From Oscillospiraceae bacterium (GTDB lineage: Bacteria > Bacillota > Clostridia > Oscillospirales > Ruminococcaceae), in the NCBI GenBank assembly GCA_017465665.1, contig JAFTVU010000017.1, positions 29,380 to 93,379 of the forward strand: 64,000 nucleotides of DNA, in the 5' to 3' direction. Shown here piece after piece: positions 50,560 to 60,367 of the stretch (its first letter is position 1; every line of letters starts with the position of its first letter). The notes under the pieces were generated by a model. It saw only the letters and a list, made by a program, of their open reading frames with translations, made no database searches and had not been told where the DNA came from. Both the position numbers and the translations under genes were made by a program.

Positions 50560-51864
50560 ATGAACAGAAGATTAGCAGCTATTGCGGCGGCGGCTGTGAT
50601 GATAATGACAGCTACGGCGTGCTCGGGCGGCGATGACAGCTCCGCTTCGGGCGGCACTTCTGACGCAGGCGGCACGGCAACTCCGAGCTCTCCGTCTCAG
50701 GTGGTCACTCAGGGGCTTTCCGTTCTTTCTTCGGGAACTGCACTTGATACGGTGGTGGTCACTGTTGACGGACAAGAGGACATGAACGTTACCTTTGGCG
50801 ATTTCCTCAAGGAATACAAGTACCGCCTTGCGGGCTATCAGATCACCGATGATACTACGGAAATGTATGCTTCCGTCCTGCAGGAGGAAAGGGAATACAT
50901 TATAAACTATCTTGTAAACGAAAGAATAATGTACAGGAAGTTTGAGGAGCTGGGTTTTGCTCTTACCGATGAAGACAATGCTCAGATAGACGCAGACACC
51001 GCAGCGGGAATAGAGGGTATCAAGGCAAGCCTCAGGCAGAGGATAAAGGATACGGAGCTGCTTTCCGAGGAGGAGCTTGACAAGCGCACCGAGGAGGAAT
51101 ACGATAAGCTGATGGCAGAGTGCGGTCTTACCTATGACGATATCCGCAACTGGCAGAAAGCGATAGTAGTACAGGAAAAGCTGACGGAATATGTCAATAC
51201 CGAATATGCGTATGATCCAACCTCGACCGACCAGCAGGTGGAGATGCTGATAGAGAGTGCTAAAGAAAGCTACGAAAAGGATCCTGCAAATTATGACGCG
51301 GCATCTATGGCGAGCCTGTGGATACCTGAGGATTCGCGTAATATAAAGCATATCCTGCTGAAGTTTGATGACGAAGCAATGGCTGAGATAAATACCCTGC
51401 GTGAGGAGGGAAAGAACGCTGAGGCTGACGCGCTCAGAGAGGAAAAGCTCGGAGAGATGTCCGCGAAAATAGACGAAGTCAAGGGAAAGGTCGAAGCAGG
51501 TGATGATTTCGATCTGCTAATGAGCACCTACAGCGATGATGGCGATACCACGATGTCCTATATCATCACGCCCGGCACTCAGCTTTATATGGACGGCTTT
51601 GCAGAGACCGCCTTTGCTATTCCTGAGATAGGCGGCACAGAGGAATGCGTCACCGATTACGGCTGGCACATGATAAAGTACACTGAGGACGCTGTCGTTA
51701 CAGAGGATGAGCTTCAGGCGTACAAGGAATCACTTCACAAATATATGGAGGAGCAGTATCTCTCCCAGAACTACGGCAATGCAATGAAAAAATGGCGCAC
51801 AGAGTACACTTTCGAGATAGACCGCGATATCCTTATGCTTGCCGATGAGACCGCAGAAGCATAA
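50560..51864 (+). CDS. Parvulin-like foldase lipoprotein, second copy
   Basis: A 434-aa paralog of the previous gene: lipobox TATAC (Cys21), a Gly/Ser/Thr linker, an N-terminal helical domain (EREYIINYLVNERIMYRKFEELGF) and a parvulin domain with RNIKHILLKFDD, a charged insertion, FDLLMSTYSDDGD and CVTDYGWHMIKY. The start is set by GGGAGG before ATG inside a longer open frame. The paired copies differ widely in sequence, which suggests an old duplication and possibly different client proteins or heterodimers. Confidence 0.85.
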   Translation: MNRRLAAIAAAAVMIMTATACSGGDDSSASGGTSDAGGTATPSSPSQVVTQGLSVLSSGTALDTVVVTVDGQEDMNVTFGDFLKEYKYRLAGYQITDDTTEMYASVLQEEREYIINYLVNERIMYRKFEELGFALTDEDNAQIDADTAAGIEGIKASLRQRIKDTELLSEEELDKRTEEEYDKLMAECGLTYDDIRNWQKAIVVQEKLTEYVNTEYAYDPTSTDQQVEMLIESAKESYEKDPANYDAASMASLWIPEDSRNIKHILLKFDDEAMAEINTLREEGKNAEADALREEKLGEMSAKIDEVKGKVEAGDDFDLLMSTYSDDGDTTMSYIITPGTQLYMDGFAETAFAIPEIGGTEECVTDYGWHMIKYTEDAVVTEDELQAYKESLHKYMEEQYLSQNYGNAMKKWRTEYTFEIDRDILMLADETAEA

Positions 51865-51908
51865 CTACCCCGCATAGAACTCAAATAAATGATAACGGAG
51901 TAATGATC

Positions 51909-53198
51909 ATGAACACACCAATTTCTGATTTTCTGGAAAAGTACACCACGAGCGGCGCGCTCAGACTTCATATGCCCGGTCATAACGGCGCTATCCCTCA
52001 TGATATCACCGAGATAGATGGCGCTGACAGCCTGTACGAGACCGATCACACCAAGAGCATAATCGGCTTCAGCGAAAAGAACGCAGCAGAGCTGTTCGGA
52101 TCGGATCGCACCTGCTATTCCTGCGGCGGCAGTACGCTGTCCATTCAGGCGGCGCTTGCCATTCTTAAGGCACAGGGCTGCAGAACGATAGCTGCGTCAC
52201 GCTATTCCCACAAGAGCCTGCTTCAGGCGGCTATCCTGCTTCACATGAACATCAAGTGGCTGTATCCCGAGGAATATCTCAGCGCGGATGTCGATTACAG
52301 TGGCGATGCGCTGAACGGCGCGGACGCGGTATTTATGACGAATATCGATTATCTCGGCGGCAGCTGCCGTCTGCCCCAGACAGATCTACCCGTTGTGTGC
52401 GATAATGCTCATGGCGCGTATCTGAAATTCATCGATAAGGATATGTTCGGCGGCAGATATCTGCACCCTTCCGAGTTCGGTTTCCCTGTAATAAGCGCGG
52501 AATCCGCTCATAAGACGCTTCCTGTTATGACAGGCGGCGCATATCTGCATTTCTATGGCGGCGCTGATCACAGCCGCGCCAAGGAGATGATGTCTCTGTT
52601 TGGTTCATCCAGCCCCTCATATCTCATGCTGGAGAGTCTGGATAAATTCAATAAGTTCATAACAGAGCGCCCCGATGCGGTAGGCTACGCCTGCGAGGCG
52701 GTAGCAAATTTAAAGGAAAAGCTTCAGGGCTTTGAGATACCCCTTAAGGAATCCGATCCTCTGCGTGTTGTTGTGAAAGCCTATGAATATGGTTACAACG
52801 GCTTCAATTACGCAGATAAGCTGCGCGCAAACGGTGTAGAGTGCGAGATGTCCGACAGGAACCACGCAGTGCTGCTCTTTTCTGCCGCAACAACTCACAG
52901 AGACTGCCAGCGTGCGCTGACAGCAATGTCGCTCATTCCAAAGAAGAAGCCTATACCCAAGGCGGAGTATCCCGTGCTGAAGCCTAAGGCTGCACTTCCC
53001 ATTGCAGACGCTGTGTTCATGCCTCAGACAACCGTACCGCTGGCAAAGGCTATCGGCTTTGTCTGCGGCGGCATAAATACGCCTTGTCCTCCCTGCATCC
53101 CGCTGGTGATGCCGGGTGAGATAATCAGCGACGAGGCTGCGGAGGCTCTGCGCCTGTACAACGTAAAGGAAGTTTCCGTTATTACAAAGGTGCGCTGA
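51909..53198 (+). CDS. Orn/Lys/Arg decarboxylase-like PLP enzyme
   Basis: A 429-aa PLP-dependent fold type I decarboxylase of the Orn/Lys/Arg family that makes a polyamine precursor. It shows LRLHMPGHNG at the start, FMTNIDYLGG, DNAHGAYL and the PLP lysine in SAESAHKTLPVMTGG. The C-terminal domain ends in TPCPPCIPLVMPGE. It is shorter than Bacillus SpeA-type enzymes (about 480 aa). Arginine, lysine or ornithine could be the substrate. GGAG stands nine bases before the chosen ATG. Its end overlaps the convergent PH-domain gene by 17 bases. Confidence 0.88.
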   Translation: MNTPISDFLEKYTTSGALRLHMPGHNGAIPHDITEIDGADSLYETDHTKSIIGFSEKNAAELFGSDRTCYSCGGSTLSIQAALAILKAQGCRTIAASRYSHKSLLQAAILLHMNIKWLYPEEYLSADVDYSGDALNGADAVFMTNIDYLGGSCRLPQTDLPVVCDNAHGAYLKFIDKDMFGGRYLHPSEFGFPVISAESAHKTLPVMTGGAYLHFYGGADHSRAKEMMSLFGSSSPSYLMLESLDKFNKFITERPDAVGYACEAVANLKEKLQGFEIPLKESDPLRVVVKAYEYGYNGFNYADKLRANGVECEMSDRNHAVLLFSAATTHRDCQRALTAMSLIPKKKPIPKAEYPVLKPKAALPIADAVFMPQTTVPLAKAIGFVCGGINTPCPPCIPLVMPGEIISDEAAEALRLYNVKEVSVITKVR

Positions 53199-54384
53199 TA
53201 TCCTTTGCATATACATTCCTCAGGCGCACTCTTTTCGTGCCGCGGGAATATACGCGCAGATCACACATACCTGTACGGCGTTGGAAAGGATTGCTGTCCA
53301 GTCTGATATAAGCAAGAGCTTTTCGTGGTATGGCTGCCGTGAGAAGCTCTGTTCCGTGTCTTGCAGTGATGAGCGTATAACTATCGCCTGAGAAATATCC
53401 CGAGCGGCGCATATATACTGCGTAAAGGATACAGAACCATGCGCTTATCAGCAGTGCTGTCCATAAGACGGTACGCAGCACAGGATCCGAGCCTGTCAGA
53501 TGTGTGAGGATAAGCAGTGCGGCGGCAGAAGCGCCCCACCCCAATGGGACTGCGAGGTGTCCGAACAGGGCTTTCGGCGGAGGGACAGTACACGAATGCT
53601 CTTGTGTAGTCATGTGCATTATCCGCATAGCCTTGCGGCGTTTGTCAGAATGCAGAGGCGGCAGCACCAACGCTCCCGCAATATAAACGGGGGCTGCGCC
53701 TGTCAGCAGGGTGGCTGCGGTGTCGCGTTGTATTATAGGAACATCGTCATTTAGTACGAGCAGAGTTTCATACAATGTTATCACGCCGTGACTGGTTCTG
53801 AGAATATTCCGCGAGGGGTATATACGAAAACAGCTGAAGCAGAGAAGATTTCGCAGGAACGCAAATATCCAAGCTGCCGCAACAAAAACGGCGAGTATCG
53901 TGGTAATGCGCGGCACTGCTATCCTGAGGGTGCTCAGAAGATCTTCAAGACCTTGTGCCGTACCCTTTATAAGCTCGGAAAGGACATCGTAATATCCGCT
54001 GCCGAGGACGCTCCCTGTTCTGATCAGCGCGATGGAAAATACGATAGTACCGCCCAATGCTTTTGTGCGTGAGAACGCTCCTGCCAGAACAGAGGAGAAG
54101 CGCGGCTTTATTGTACTATAGCCTTTGCTGACGGAGAACAGGGGGAGCGGCTCGTTGCGATGAAGATAGAAAGTTATTTTGCCTGCGAATGTGTACAGGA
54201 TGACTTTTTTTCCGCGAAGCAGCCGTAAGAGCGGAGCGCGGCGGATATCCGCGCGGATGACTGAGCTTTTCGGTATGCGGTAATTCCGCTGAAAAAGCAG
54301 GCCCTTCCGCAAACAGATCACATCCCTTTCAGCGGATAGATTTACAAAATAACGGCGAAATAAATAAAACAATATAAATTCCAT
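53182..54384 (-). CDS. Bacterial PH-domain membrane protein
   Basis: A 400-aa protein with repeated bacterial pleckstrin-homology (bPH2/YdbT-like) segments. The first is at about 12-75 (DVICLRKGLLFQRNYRIPKSSVIRADI) and the last at about 335-400 (YTLITARHGTELLTAAIPRKALAYIRL). Four hydrophobic helices lie between (about 105-125, 165-185, 285-305 and 310-330). YdbS/YdbT pairs in Bacillus affect envelope stress tolerance; only one gene is present here. No good ribosome-binding site precedes the first ATG, so the start may lie a few codons further in. It is divergent from glmU. Confidence 0.75.
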   Translation of the reverse strand: MEFILFYLFRRYFVNLSAERDVICLRKGLLFQRNYRIPKSSVIRADIRRAPLLRLLRGKKVILYTFAGKITFYLHRNEPLPLFSVSKGYSTIKPRFSSVLAGAFSRTKALGGTIVFSIALIRTGSVLGSGYYDVLSELIKGTAQGLEDLLSTLRIAVPRITTILAVFVAAAWIFAFLRNLLCFSCFRIYPSRNILRTSHGVITLYETLLVLNDDVPIIQRDTAATLLTGAAPVYIAGALVLPPLHSDKRRKAMRIMHMTTQEHSCTVPPPKALFGHLAVPLGWGASAAALLILTHLTGSDPVLRTVLWTALLISAWFCILYAVYMRRSGYFSGDSYTLITARHGTELLTAAIPRKALAYIRLDSNPFQRRTGMCDLRVYSRGTKRVRLRNVYAKDISAPL

Positions 54385-54410
54385 ATTATCAGAGAGGTTG
54401 GTATAGCTTA

Positions 54411-55775
54411 ATGAAAACGGGTTGTATTATTCTTGCAGGTGGCGCGGGCAAGCGCATGAAGTCTGAACGTCCAAAGGTGCTGGCAGAGGTTCTTTGTAAG
54501 CCTATGCTAGGCTGGGTGTTGGATGCAGTAGGCGGTTTCCCTTTTGATGGGGTGGCTGTAGTAACAGGCTACAGAGCCGATCTTACAGATGCTTATGTTA
54601 TGAGCCGTGGTGAGAGTATAGTCACTTATCTGCAAAAGGAGCAGAAAGGCACGGGCGACGCAGTAAAGAGCGCTGAGCAAATGATAAGGGCAATGGACTG
54701 CGTGTGCGTCCTTAACGGTGATGCGCCTTTTATTGACAGCGATACGATAAAGGCATCCCTGGAATATCATCTCGAAAAGAAAGCGGATGTGACAGTTATT
54801 ACTGCTGAAATATCAGATCCTACAGGCTACGGTAGAATAATTCGTTCTGATGGCGAGTTTTCCGCAATACGCGAACAAAAGGATTGTTCCCCTGAAGAGG
54901 CTGAAATATCCGAGGTGAACAGCGGCGCGTACTGGTTTGACGCTGCGAGACTTATGAGTATGCTGCCAAGGCTCTCAACAAATAATGCGGCAGGCGAATA
55001 CTACCTGACAGACTGCATTGAGCTTACCAAAAAATGTGCAGCGTTCAAGTCTGCTAATCCTGAGATCGTTCTGGGCGCAAATACAAGAAAAGCCCTTTAT
55101 GAATTGAATACGATTGCAAGAAACAATATAATCGAGCAGCACATGGCAAACGGAGTGAGCTTTGTCGCGCTGGATGGGATCGTCATCGGCAAGGATGTAA
55201 AGATAGGCTGCGACACTACCGTTATGCCAAACACAGTTATCCTCGGTAATACCGAGATTGGCTGCGGCTGCAATATCGGAGCTAACTGCCATATCGAAAA
55301 CTGTAAGATCGCAGATAACGTTACGCTTGACAATGTGCAGGCTTATGACTCGGTGATCGAGGAAAATGTAAAGATCGGACCGTTTGCACAGCTGCGTCCC
55401 GGTTCTGTTATCCGTACAGGCGTAAAGATAGGCAACTTCGTTGAGATCAAGAATTCCGATATCGGCATGAACACCTGTGCGGCTCACCTTACATATATCG
55501 GTGACAGTGATGTGGGCAGAGGAGTAAACTTCGGCTGCGGCAGCATTACTGCAAACTATGACGGAATAAACAAATATCGCACGAAGATAGGAGATCACGC
55601 ATTCATCGGCTCTAATACTAATCTTATCGCTCCTGTGGAGGTAGGCGCGAATGCTACTACTGCGGCAGGTTCAACTGTAACTAAGAACGTGCCTGAAAAT
55701 GCGCTGTTCGTAGAGCGCGGCACTACCCGTGTAAAGGAGAACTGGGAGAAGAACTTCAAACGCAAGAAGAAATAA
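54411..55775 (+). CDS. glmU: Bifunctional GlmU (UDP-GlcNAc synthesis)
   Basis: A 454-aa bifunctional enzyme of UDP-N-acetylglucosamine synthesis. The N-terminal uridyltransferase domain shows LAGGAGKRMKSERPKVL (the LxxGxGxRMxSxxPK motif) and LNGDAPF. The left-handed beta-helix acetyltransferase domain has many hexapeptide repeats, FVEIKNSDIG, HLTYIGDSDVG and NFGCGSITANYDG. The length equals typical GlmU. A GAGG site lies about 12 bases before ATG. It feeds peptidoglycan synthesis. Confidence 0.97.
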   Translation: MKTGCIILAGGAGKRMKSERPKVLAEVLCKPMLGWVLDAVGGFPFDGVAVVTGYRADLTDAYVMSRGESIVTYLQKEQKGTGDAVKSAEQMIRAMDCVCVLNGDAPFIDSDTIKASLEYHLEKKADVTVITAEISDPTGYGRIIRSDGEFSAIREQKDCSPEEAEISEVNSGAYWFDAARLMSMLPRLSTNNAAGEYYLTDCIELTKKCAAFKSANPEIVLGANTRKALYELNTIARNNIIEQHMANGVSFVALDGIVIGKDVKIGCDTTVMPNTVILGNTEIGCGCNIGANCHIENCKIADNVTLDNVQAYDSVIEENVKIGPFAQLRPGSVIRTGVKIGNFVEIKNSDIGMNTCAAHLTYIGDSDVGRGVNFGCGSITANYDGINKYRTKIGDHAFIGSNTNLIAPVEVGANATTAAGSTVTKNVPENALFVERGTTRVKENWEKNFKRKKK

Positions 55776-55797
55776 ACGGACATTAAGAGGTAATAAT

Positions 55798-56316
55798 ATG
55801 AAAGCACTTATCGTAGTTGATTATCAGGTGGATTTCGTGTGTGGCTCTCTCGGGTTTGAGGGAGCGGAAAGGCTGGAGGATATCATCATCGGCAAGATAG
55901 AGCAGTGCCGCAGAGATGGCGGTCAGGTGATATTCACGCTGGATACTCACGGTGAGGATTATCTTGATACTGCTGAGGGCAGAAAGCTCCCTGTCGTTCA
56001 CTGCGTTGACGGTACTGAGGGGCATAGGCTCTACGGTAAGGTCGCTGATGCGGTGCAGGATGGCGATATCGTAATAAAGAAGCCCTCCTTTGGCTCGATG
56101 GAGCTTGCAGATCTGCTCGCAAAATGTCGTTTTGATGAGGTGGAGCTGTGCGGTCTGGTAACAGATATCTGTGTGCTTTCAAATGCTGTTATAGCAAAGG
56201 CTGCTCTGCCTGAGGCGAGGATAGTAGTCGATGGATCTGCCTGCGGTACGGCTGACACTGAGGCTCATAAACGTGCTCTGGACAGTATGCGTGGGGTGCA
56301 GATAGATATCGTATGA
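55798..56316 (+). CDS. pncA: Nicotinamidase
   Basis: A 172-aa isochorismatase-fold cysteine hydrolase that converts nicotinamide to nicotinate. The catalytic triad is visible: Asp in VVDYQVDF, Lys in IKKPSFGS and Cys in LVTDICVLSNA. The metal ligands are seen in FTLDTHGEDY and in VVHCVDGTEGH. It is 22 bases after glmU (GAGGTAATAT) and followed by pncB, which uses its product. The pairing supports the nicotinamidase call over other members of the fold. Confidence 0.9.
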   Translation: MKALIVVDYQVDFVCGSLGFEGAERLEDIIIGKIEQCRRDGGQVIFTLDTHGEDYLDTAEGRKLPVVHCVDGTEGHRLYGKVADAVQDGDIVIKKPSFGSMELADLLAKCRFDEVELCGLVTDICVLSNAVIAKAALPEARIVVDGSACGTADTEAHKRALDSMRGVQIDIV

Positions 56317-56347
56317 TACATAACATCTACAAATATAGAGGTGTGAT

Positions 56348-57796
56348 ATGATAAACGAACAGAATTATACCATGCTCTGCGATTTCTACCAGCTCACTAT
56401 GGGCAATGGATATTATCGCTCCAAGCATGCGGAGCGTATCGCGTATTTTGATATGTTCTTCCGCCGTGTTCCTGATGGCGGTGGCTACGCTATCGCAGCA
56501 GGACTTGAGCAGGTGATAGAATACATCAACGCCCTGCATTTTTCCGAGGAGGATATCAGCTTTCTGCGCGGTAAGGGTATATTTGACGAGGGCTTTCTGG
56601 AATATCTGAGGAATTTCAGCTTTACAGGCGATATATGGGCTGTTCCCGAGGGTACGCCTGTGTTCCCGCATGAGCCTATACTCACTGTAAGAGCACCCTC
56701 GATACAGGCGCAGCTTATTGAGACTATGGTACTGCTTCTGCTCAATCATCAGTCGCTCATTGCCACAAAGGCAAGCCGTATCGTTCATGCGGCACAGGGA
56801 AGAGCGGTATCTGAGTTTGGCTCAAGACGTGCACAGGGCGCGAGCGGTGCTCTTCTGGGCGCAAGAGCTGCTTATATTGCAGGCTGTGACGGTACGGCGT
56901 GCGTTCTGGCGGACGAGCTGTACGGAGTGCCTGCAACAGGTACGATGGCTCATTCCTGGGTGCAGATGTTTGATACAGAGCTTGAGGCTTTCGAGCAGTA
57001 TTGCCGCACCTATCCGAACAGCACGACACTGCTGGTGGATACTTATAATGTGCTGAAAAGCGGTGTTCCCAATGCGATAAAGGCGTTTGATACGGTGCTG
57101 AAGCCACTGGGTGCACGCCCTAAGGGAATCCGTCTTGATTCAGGCGATATCGCGTATCTTTCCATAGAAGCGAGAAAGATGCTGGACGAAGCAGGATATT
57201 CCGATTGCAAGATAGTAGCCTCCAACAGTCTTGATGAATATATCATAGCCGATCTGTTAAGGCAGGGCGCACAGATAGATATCTTCGGCGTGGGAGAGCG
57301 ACTTATCACCGCAAAGAGCGAGCCTGTTTTCGGAGGCGTGTACAAGCTTGTTGCCACCGAAGAGAATGACGTGGTCATTCCCAAGATAAAGATATCTGAG
57401 AATGTGGAAAAGATAACAAATCCGCACTTCAAGAAGCTGTACAGGCTCTATGACAACAAGACAGGCAAGGCTATCGCAGATCAGATATGCGTATATGATG
57501 AATCGATCGATGATACAAAGCCGCTGACGATATTCCATCCTGAGCACACATGGAAGAAAAAGACTGTGACGGATTTCACCGCGCGCGAGCTTCAGGTGCC
57601 TGTGTTCAGGAACGGAAAACAGGTGTATCAGCCGCCGCATATAAAGGATGTGCGCAGCTACTGCATGGCTCAGCTGGATACGCTCTGGGATGAAATGAGA
57701 CGCCTTGAAAACCCCCACAAGTATTATGTCGATCTTTCACAGAAACTGTGGGATATCAAACACGGTCTGCTTGACCGCAGAGGGGAGAGCTTCTGA
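56348..57796 (+). CDS. pncB: Nicotinate phosphoribosyltransferase
   Basis: A 482-aa enzyme of the Preiss-Handler NAD salvage pathway that makes nicotinate mononucleotide. The N-terminal MLCDFYQLTMGNGYY is typical. It also shows FGSRRAQGASGALLGARAAYIAG, GTMAHSWVQMF (with the phosphorylated-type histidine), LVDTYNVL, GIRLDSGD and DIFGVGERL. The length matches the clostridial branch. It forms an operon with pncA upstream (31-base gap) and overlaps the next gene by one base (TGATG). Confidence 0.96.
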   Translation: MINEQNYTMLCDFYQLTMGNGYYRSKHAERIAYFDMFFRRVPDGGGYAIAAGLEQVIEYINALHFSEEDISFLRGKGIFDEGFLEYLRNFSFTGDIWAVPEGTPVFPHEPILTVRAPSIQAQLIETMVLLLLNHQSLIATKASRIVHAAQGRAVSEFGSRRAQGASGALLGARAAYIAGCDGTACVLADELYGVPATGTMAHSWVQMFDTELEAFEQYCRTYPNSTTLLVDTYNVLKSGVPNAIKAFDTVLKPLGARPKGIRLDSGDIAYLSIEARKMLDEAGYSDCKIVASNSLDEYIIADLLRQGAQIDIFGVGERLITAKSEPVFGGVYKLVATEENDVVIPKIKISENVEKITNPHFKKLYRLYDNKTGKAIADQICVYDESIDDTKPLTIFHPEHTWKKKTVTDFTARELQVPVFRNGKQVYQPPHIKDVRSYCMAQLDTLWDEMRRLENPHKYYVDLSQKLWDIKHGLLDRRGESF

Positions 57797-59034
57797 TGCT
57801 GGAAACCGTAAATGACTTTGGCAGAAAGGTCACTGCACTGTTTGAGGCGGGGCAGTATTGTGCCTTTGCGCCGCCTGAAAAGACACTGGGAGTGATAGAT
57901 ACTTCCGCGTGCAGGGATGGCAGCCGCGGCATTGCATTTTTATGTGATGAGATACGCACCTGCTTTGACGGTACTGTCATGAGGGCAGGCTATCGGGATA
58001 TTTGCTCTGTAACGATCATCAGGAGCTTTGAGACTACCTTTGATGATGAGCTCCAGATAGACGCTCCCACGGGCTGTATAAGAATAACTGATTGCTCGCT
58101 GAACAAATTCTTTCTGAAGCAGATGATAAATTCCCTGTGCCGTATCTATTATACAATGCGCGAGGATGTTCGCAATGCAATGTATGATAGTTGTTCTGCG
58201 GCGGCTATGGAGCATTTCGCGGGAGAGATACCCGCGGTGCAGGTAGAGCCTGCGGCAGCCGAAGCGCCGAAGCTGCCGGAGCCGCAGCCGGAGATAGTTC
58301 CTGCTGAGATCCCCGATGGAAAGATAGAGTGGCTTTCAGGTGAAAAGAAAGCCGTCGCACGGGAAGAAGAACTCACTGCATCGGAGCTTCCCGAGGATAT
58401 GAGCCGCGACGAAGCGATGACATATCTCCTTGACAGCATAAATGAGATAAATTCCGACGACGAGGATGAAATAGACGAGATCGAGGCTATTGCCGATGAG
58501 GAGCTTATTGCCGATACTCAGGACGAGCCTTTGACGACAGAAGCTTCCGCACAGGAACAGGGGACTCCCGAAGCTGCTCCTGACGAGCTGCCGACAGAGC
58601 CTGCCATCGATATATCAGAAGCGCTTGGTCTTACAAAAGAACCCGATTCTGACGATATCTACATAAAGGCGAGCCGCAGGCTGAGAGAATTCTGCGTTGA
58701 GGGTCGTCTCACCATGGAGCAGATGGAAAGTGCAGTAAAGGAGAATATGGTCAATACGGCTGAGATGTATTCCGAGCTCACTGCCGATAATGAGATACCC
58801 GAGATAATCGCTGCGCGTGTGGAGATGCTCAAGGATGCCACAGAGCGGCTTTCGGATTACTTTGCAATGGGCGAGGATATCGCTGCACGTGTAATGTTCT
58901 TTATGCTGTATCAGATGCTTTCCTATTCTGACAGGATCATCGAACAGGAAGATACCAAGGAGCGTCTGAACGACTTTTTCCGCCGTTATGGCCCTGCGGG
59001 TCTGGCGCTCTCGCTGATAGACAGCGGAATTTAA
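57796..59034 (+). CDS. Acidic protein of unknown function coupled to pncB
   Basis: A 412-aa soluble protein. The N-terminal domain (1-125) is of mixed fold and contains ALFEAGQYCAFAPPEK and DICSVTIIRSFETTFDDELQIDAP. A highly acidic, Glu/Asp/Pro/Ala-rich disordered middle follows (about 145-285), then a helical C-terminal domain (about 290-412, ASRRLREFCVEGRLTMEQM). No family is recognised. The ATG overlaps the pncB stop (TGATG), so it is co-translated with an NAD-salvage gene, but nothing in its sequence points to NAD chemistry. Confidence 0.7.
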   Translation: MLETVNDFGRKVTALFEAGQYCAFAPPEKTLGVIDTSACRDGSRGIAFLCDEIRTCFDGTVMRAGYRDICSVTIIRSFETTFDDELQIDAPTGCIRITDCSLNKFFLKQMINSLCRIYYTMREDVRNAMYDSCSAAAMEHFAGEIPAVQVEPAAAEAPKLPEPQPEIVPAEIPDGKIEWLSGEKKAVAREEELTASELPEDMSRDEAMTYLLDSINEINSDDEDEIDEIEAIADEELIADTQDEPLTTEASAQEQGTPEAAPDELPTEPAIDISEALGLTKEPDSDDIYIKASRRLREFCVEGRLTMEQMESAVKENMVNTAEMYSELTADNEIPEIIAARVEMLKDATERLSDYFAMGEDIAARVMFFMLYQMLSYSDRIIEQEDTKERLNDFFRRYGPAGLALSLIDSGI

Positions 59035-59057
59035 ACAGAATTTATTGAGGTGATGAC

Positions 59058-60029
59058 ATGCTTCCCAGACTTATCATAGTTGTTCCCTGTTATAACGAGC
59101 AGGAGGTGCTTCCTGTTACTGCACCGTTGTTTAGGGAGAAGCTTATTTCTCTTGCGGATGCGGGCAAGATATCCGCAGACAGCCGTGTTATGTTCGTGAA
59201 TGACGGCAGCAAGGACAGTACATGGGAGATAATCGAAAGGCTTTCCAAGGAGGATGAGCACTATATCGGAATATCCCAGAGCCGCAACCGCGGACATCAG
59301 AATGCAGTGCTTGCAGGTCTGATGGAGGCTAAGGATATGTGCGATATCACCATCAGCATAGACTGTGACGGACAGGATGATATCAACGCCATGGATAAGA
59401 TGGTTGAAGAATATCTGAACGGCTGCGAGATAGTTTACGGTGTCCGCTCAGCACGTAAGACTGATACGTTTTTCAAGCGTAATACTGCCCGCGGCTTTTA
59501 TAAGCTGCTGAATTTCATGGGTGCAGAGGTGGTATATGACCACGCAGATTATCGCCTTGTAAGCAGCAGAGTGCTTCAGGAGTTTGCGAATTTCAAGGAG
59601 GTCAATCTGTTCCTGCGTGGAATGTTTCCGCTGGTGGGCTTCAAGAGCACTTCCGTTTATTACGAGCGCAGTGAGCGTCTTGCAGGCAAGAGCCACTATC
59701 CGCTGAGCAAGATGCTGAATCTTGCTTTTGACGGAATAACAAGCCTTTCTATAAAGCCTATTAAGATGATACTGGGGCTTGGTATGATAATAGCGGTGCT
59801 GAGCTTTGTGGGAGTTATATGGGCAGTGGTGCAGCATTTCCTGGGCAACACCATAACAGGCTGGGCGTCTACTGTATGCATACTCTGCTTTTTCAGTGGC
59901 GTGCAGCTTATCTCCATCGGTGTTATCGGTGAGTATATCGGTAAGATATACATGGAGGTAAAGCAGAGGCCGAGGTATATCATCAGCGACCGCACCTATG
60001 ACAAGCAGGAGAATGCTGATAATGAGTGA
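59058..60029 (+). CDS. GtrB-like GT2 glycosyltransferase
   Basis: A 323-aa membrane-bound family 2 glycosyltransferase that probably transfers glucose or a similar sugar to undecaprenyl phosphate. It shows IVVPCYNEQEVLP, MFVNDGSKDSTWE, SRNRGHQNAVLAGL, SIDCDGQDD (the metal site), VYGVRSARKTDTFFKR and YERSERLAGKSHYPL. Two C-terminal transmembrane helices lie at about 230-255 and 265-290. It differs from the GT2 at 33563 and is closer to the GtrB/ArnC branch. It overlaps the MazG-like gene by eight bases. Confidence 0.92.
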   Translation: MLPRLIIVVPCYNEQEVLPVTAPLFREKLISLADAGKISADSRVMFVNDGSKDSTWEIIERLSKEDEHYIGISQSRNRGHQNAVLAGLMEAKDMCDITISIDCDGQDDINAMDKMVEEYLNGCEIVYGVRSARKTDTFFKRNTARGFYKLLNFMGAEVVYDHADYRLVSSRVLQEFANFKEVNLFLRGMFPLVGFKSTSVYYERSERLAGKSHYPLSKMLNLAFDGITSLSIKPIKMILGLGMIIAVLSFVGVIWAVVQHFLGNTITGWASTVCILCFFSGVQLISIGVIGEYIGKIYMEVKQRPRYIISDRTYDKQENADNE

Positions 60030-60348
60030 TTTTGGTATAAATGAAATGTGCTCCATGCAGGAGCAGCTTCAGGAGAAATACAAGGATAAGTGGGAGCATA
60101 TCTCTCCCGAAGTCGGCAAGAATAAGCTGCTGTGGATGATCGGAGAGATAGGCGAGGTCATAGATATCGTCAAGAAGAACGGCGGCACAAGGGCGTGTGA
60201 AAACAGCGAGACGCGGAAAGAGCTCGTTGAGGAGCTGGCGGATGTGCTGATGTATTATAATGATGTTCTGCTCTGCTACGGAATTACGGCAGAGGAGCTT
60301 AAACAGGCTTATACCGAGAAGTTTGAGAAGAATATGAAAAGATGGTAA
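60022..60348 (+). CDS. MazG-like nucleotide pyrophosphohydrolase
   Basis: A 108-aa all-helical protein of the MazG/dUTPase-like superfamily, expected to hydrolyse (d)NTPs to monophosphates in house-cleaning. The metal-binding acidic residues are seen in WMIGEIGEVIDIVKK and ELVEELADVLMYYNDV, matching the ExxE-12-ExxD pattern. It is a single short MazG domain. The chosen start overlaps the end of the glycosyltransferase gene (ATGAGTGA). Translational coupling is likely. Confidence 0.87.
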   Translation: MSDFGINEMCSMQEQLQEKYKDKWEHISPEVGKNKLLWMIGEIGEVIDIVKKNGGTRACENSETRKELVEELADVLMYYNDVLLCYGITAEELKQAYTEKFEKNMKRW

Positions 60349-60367
60349 GATGGGCAGGAGAAAAGCC

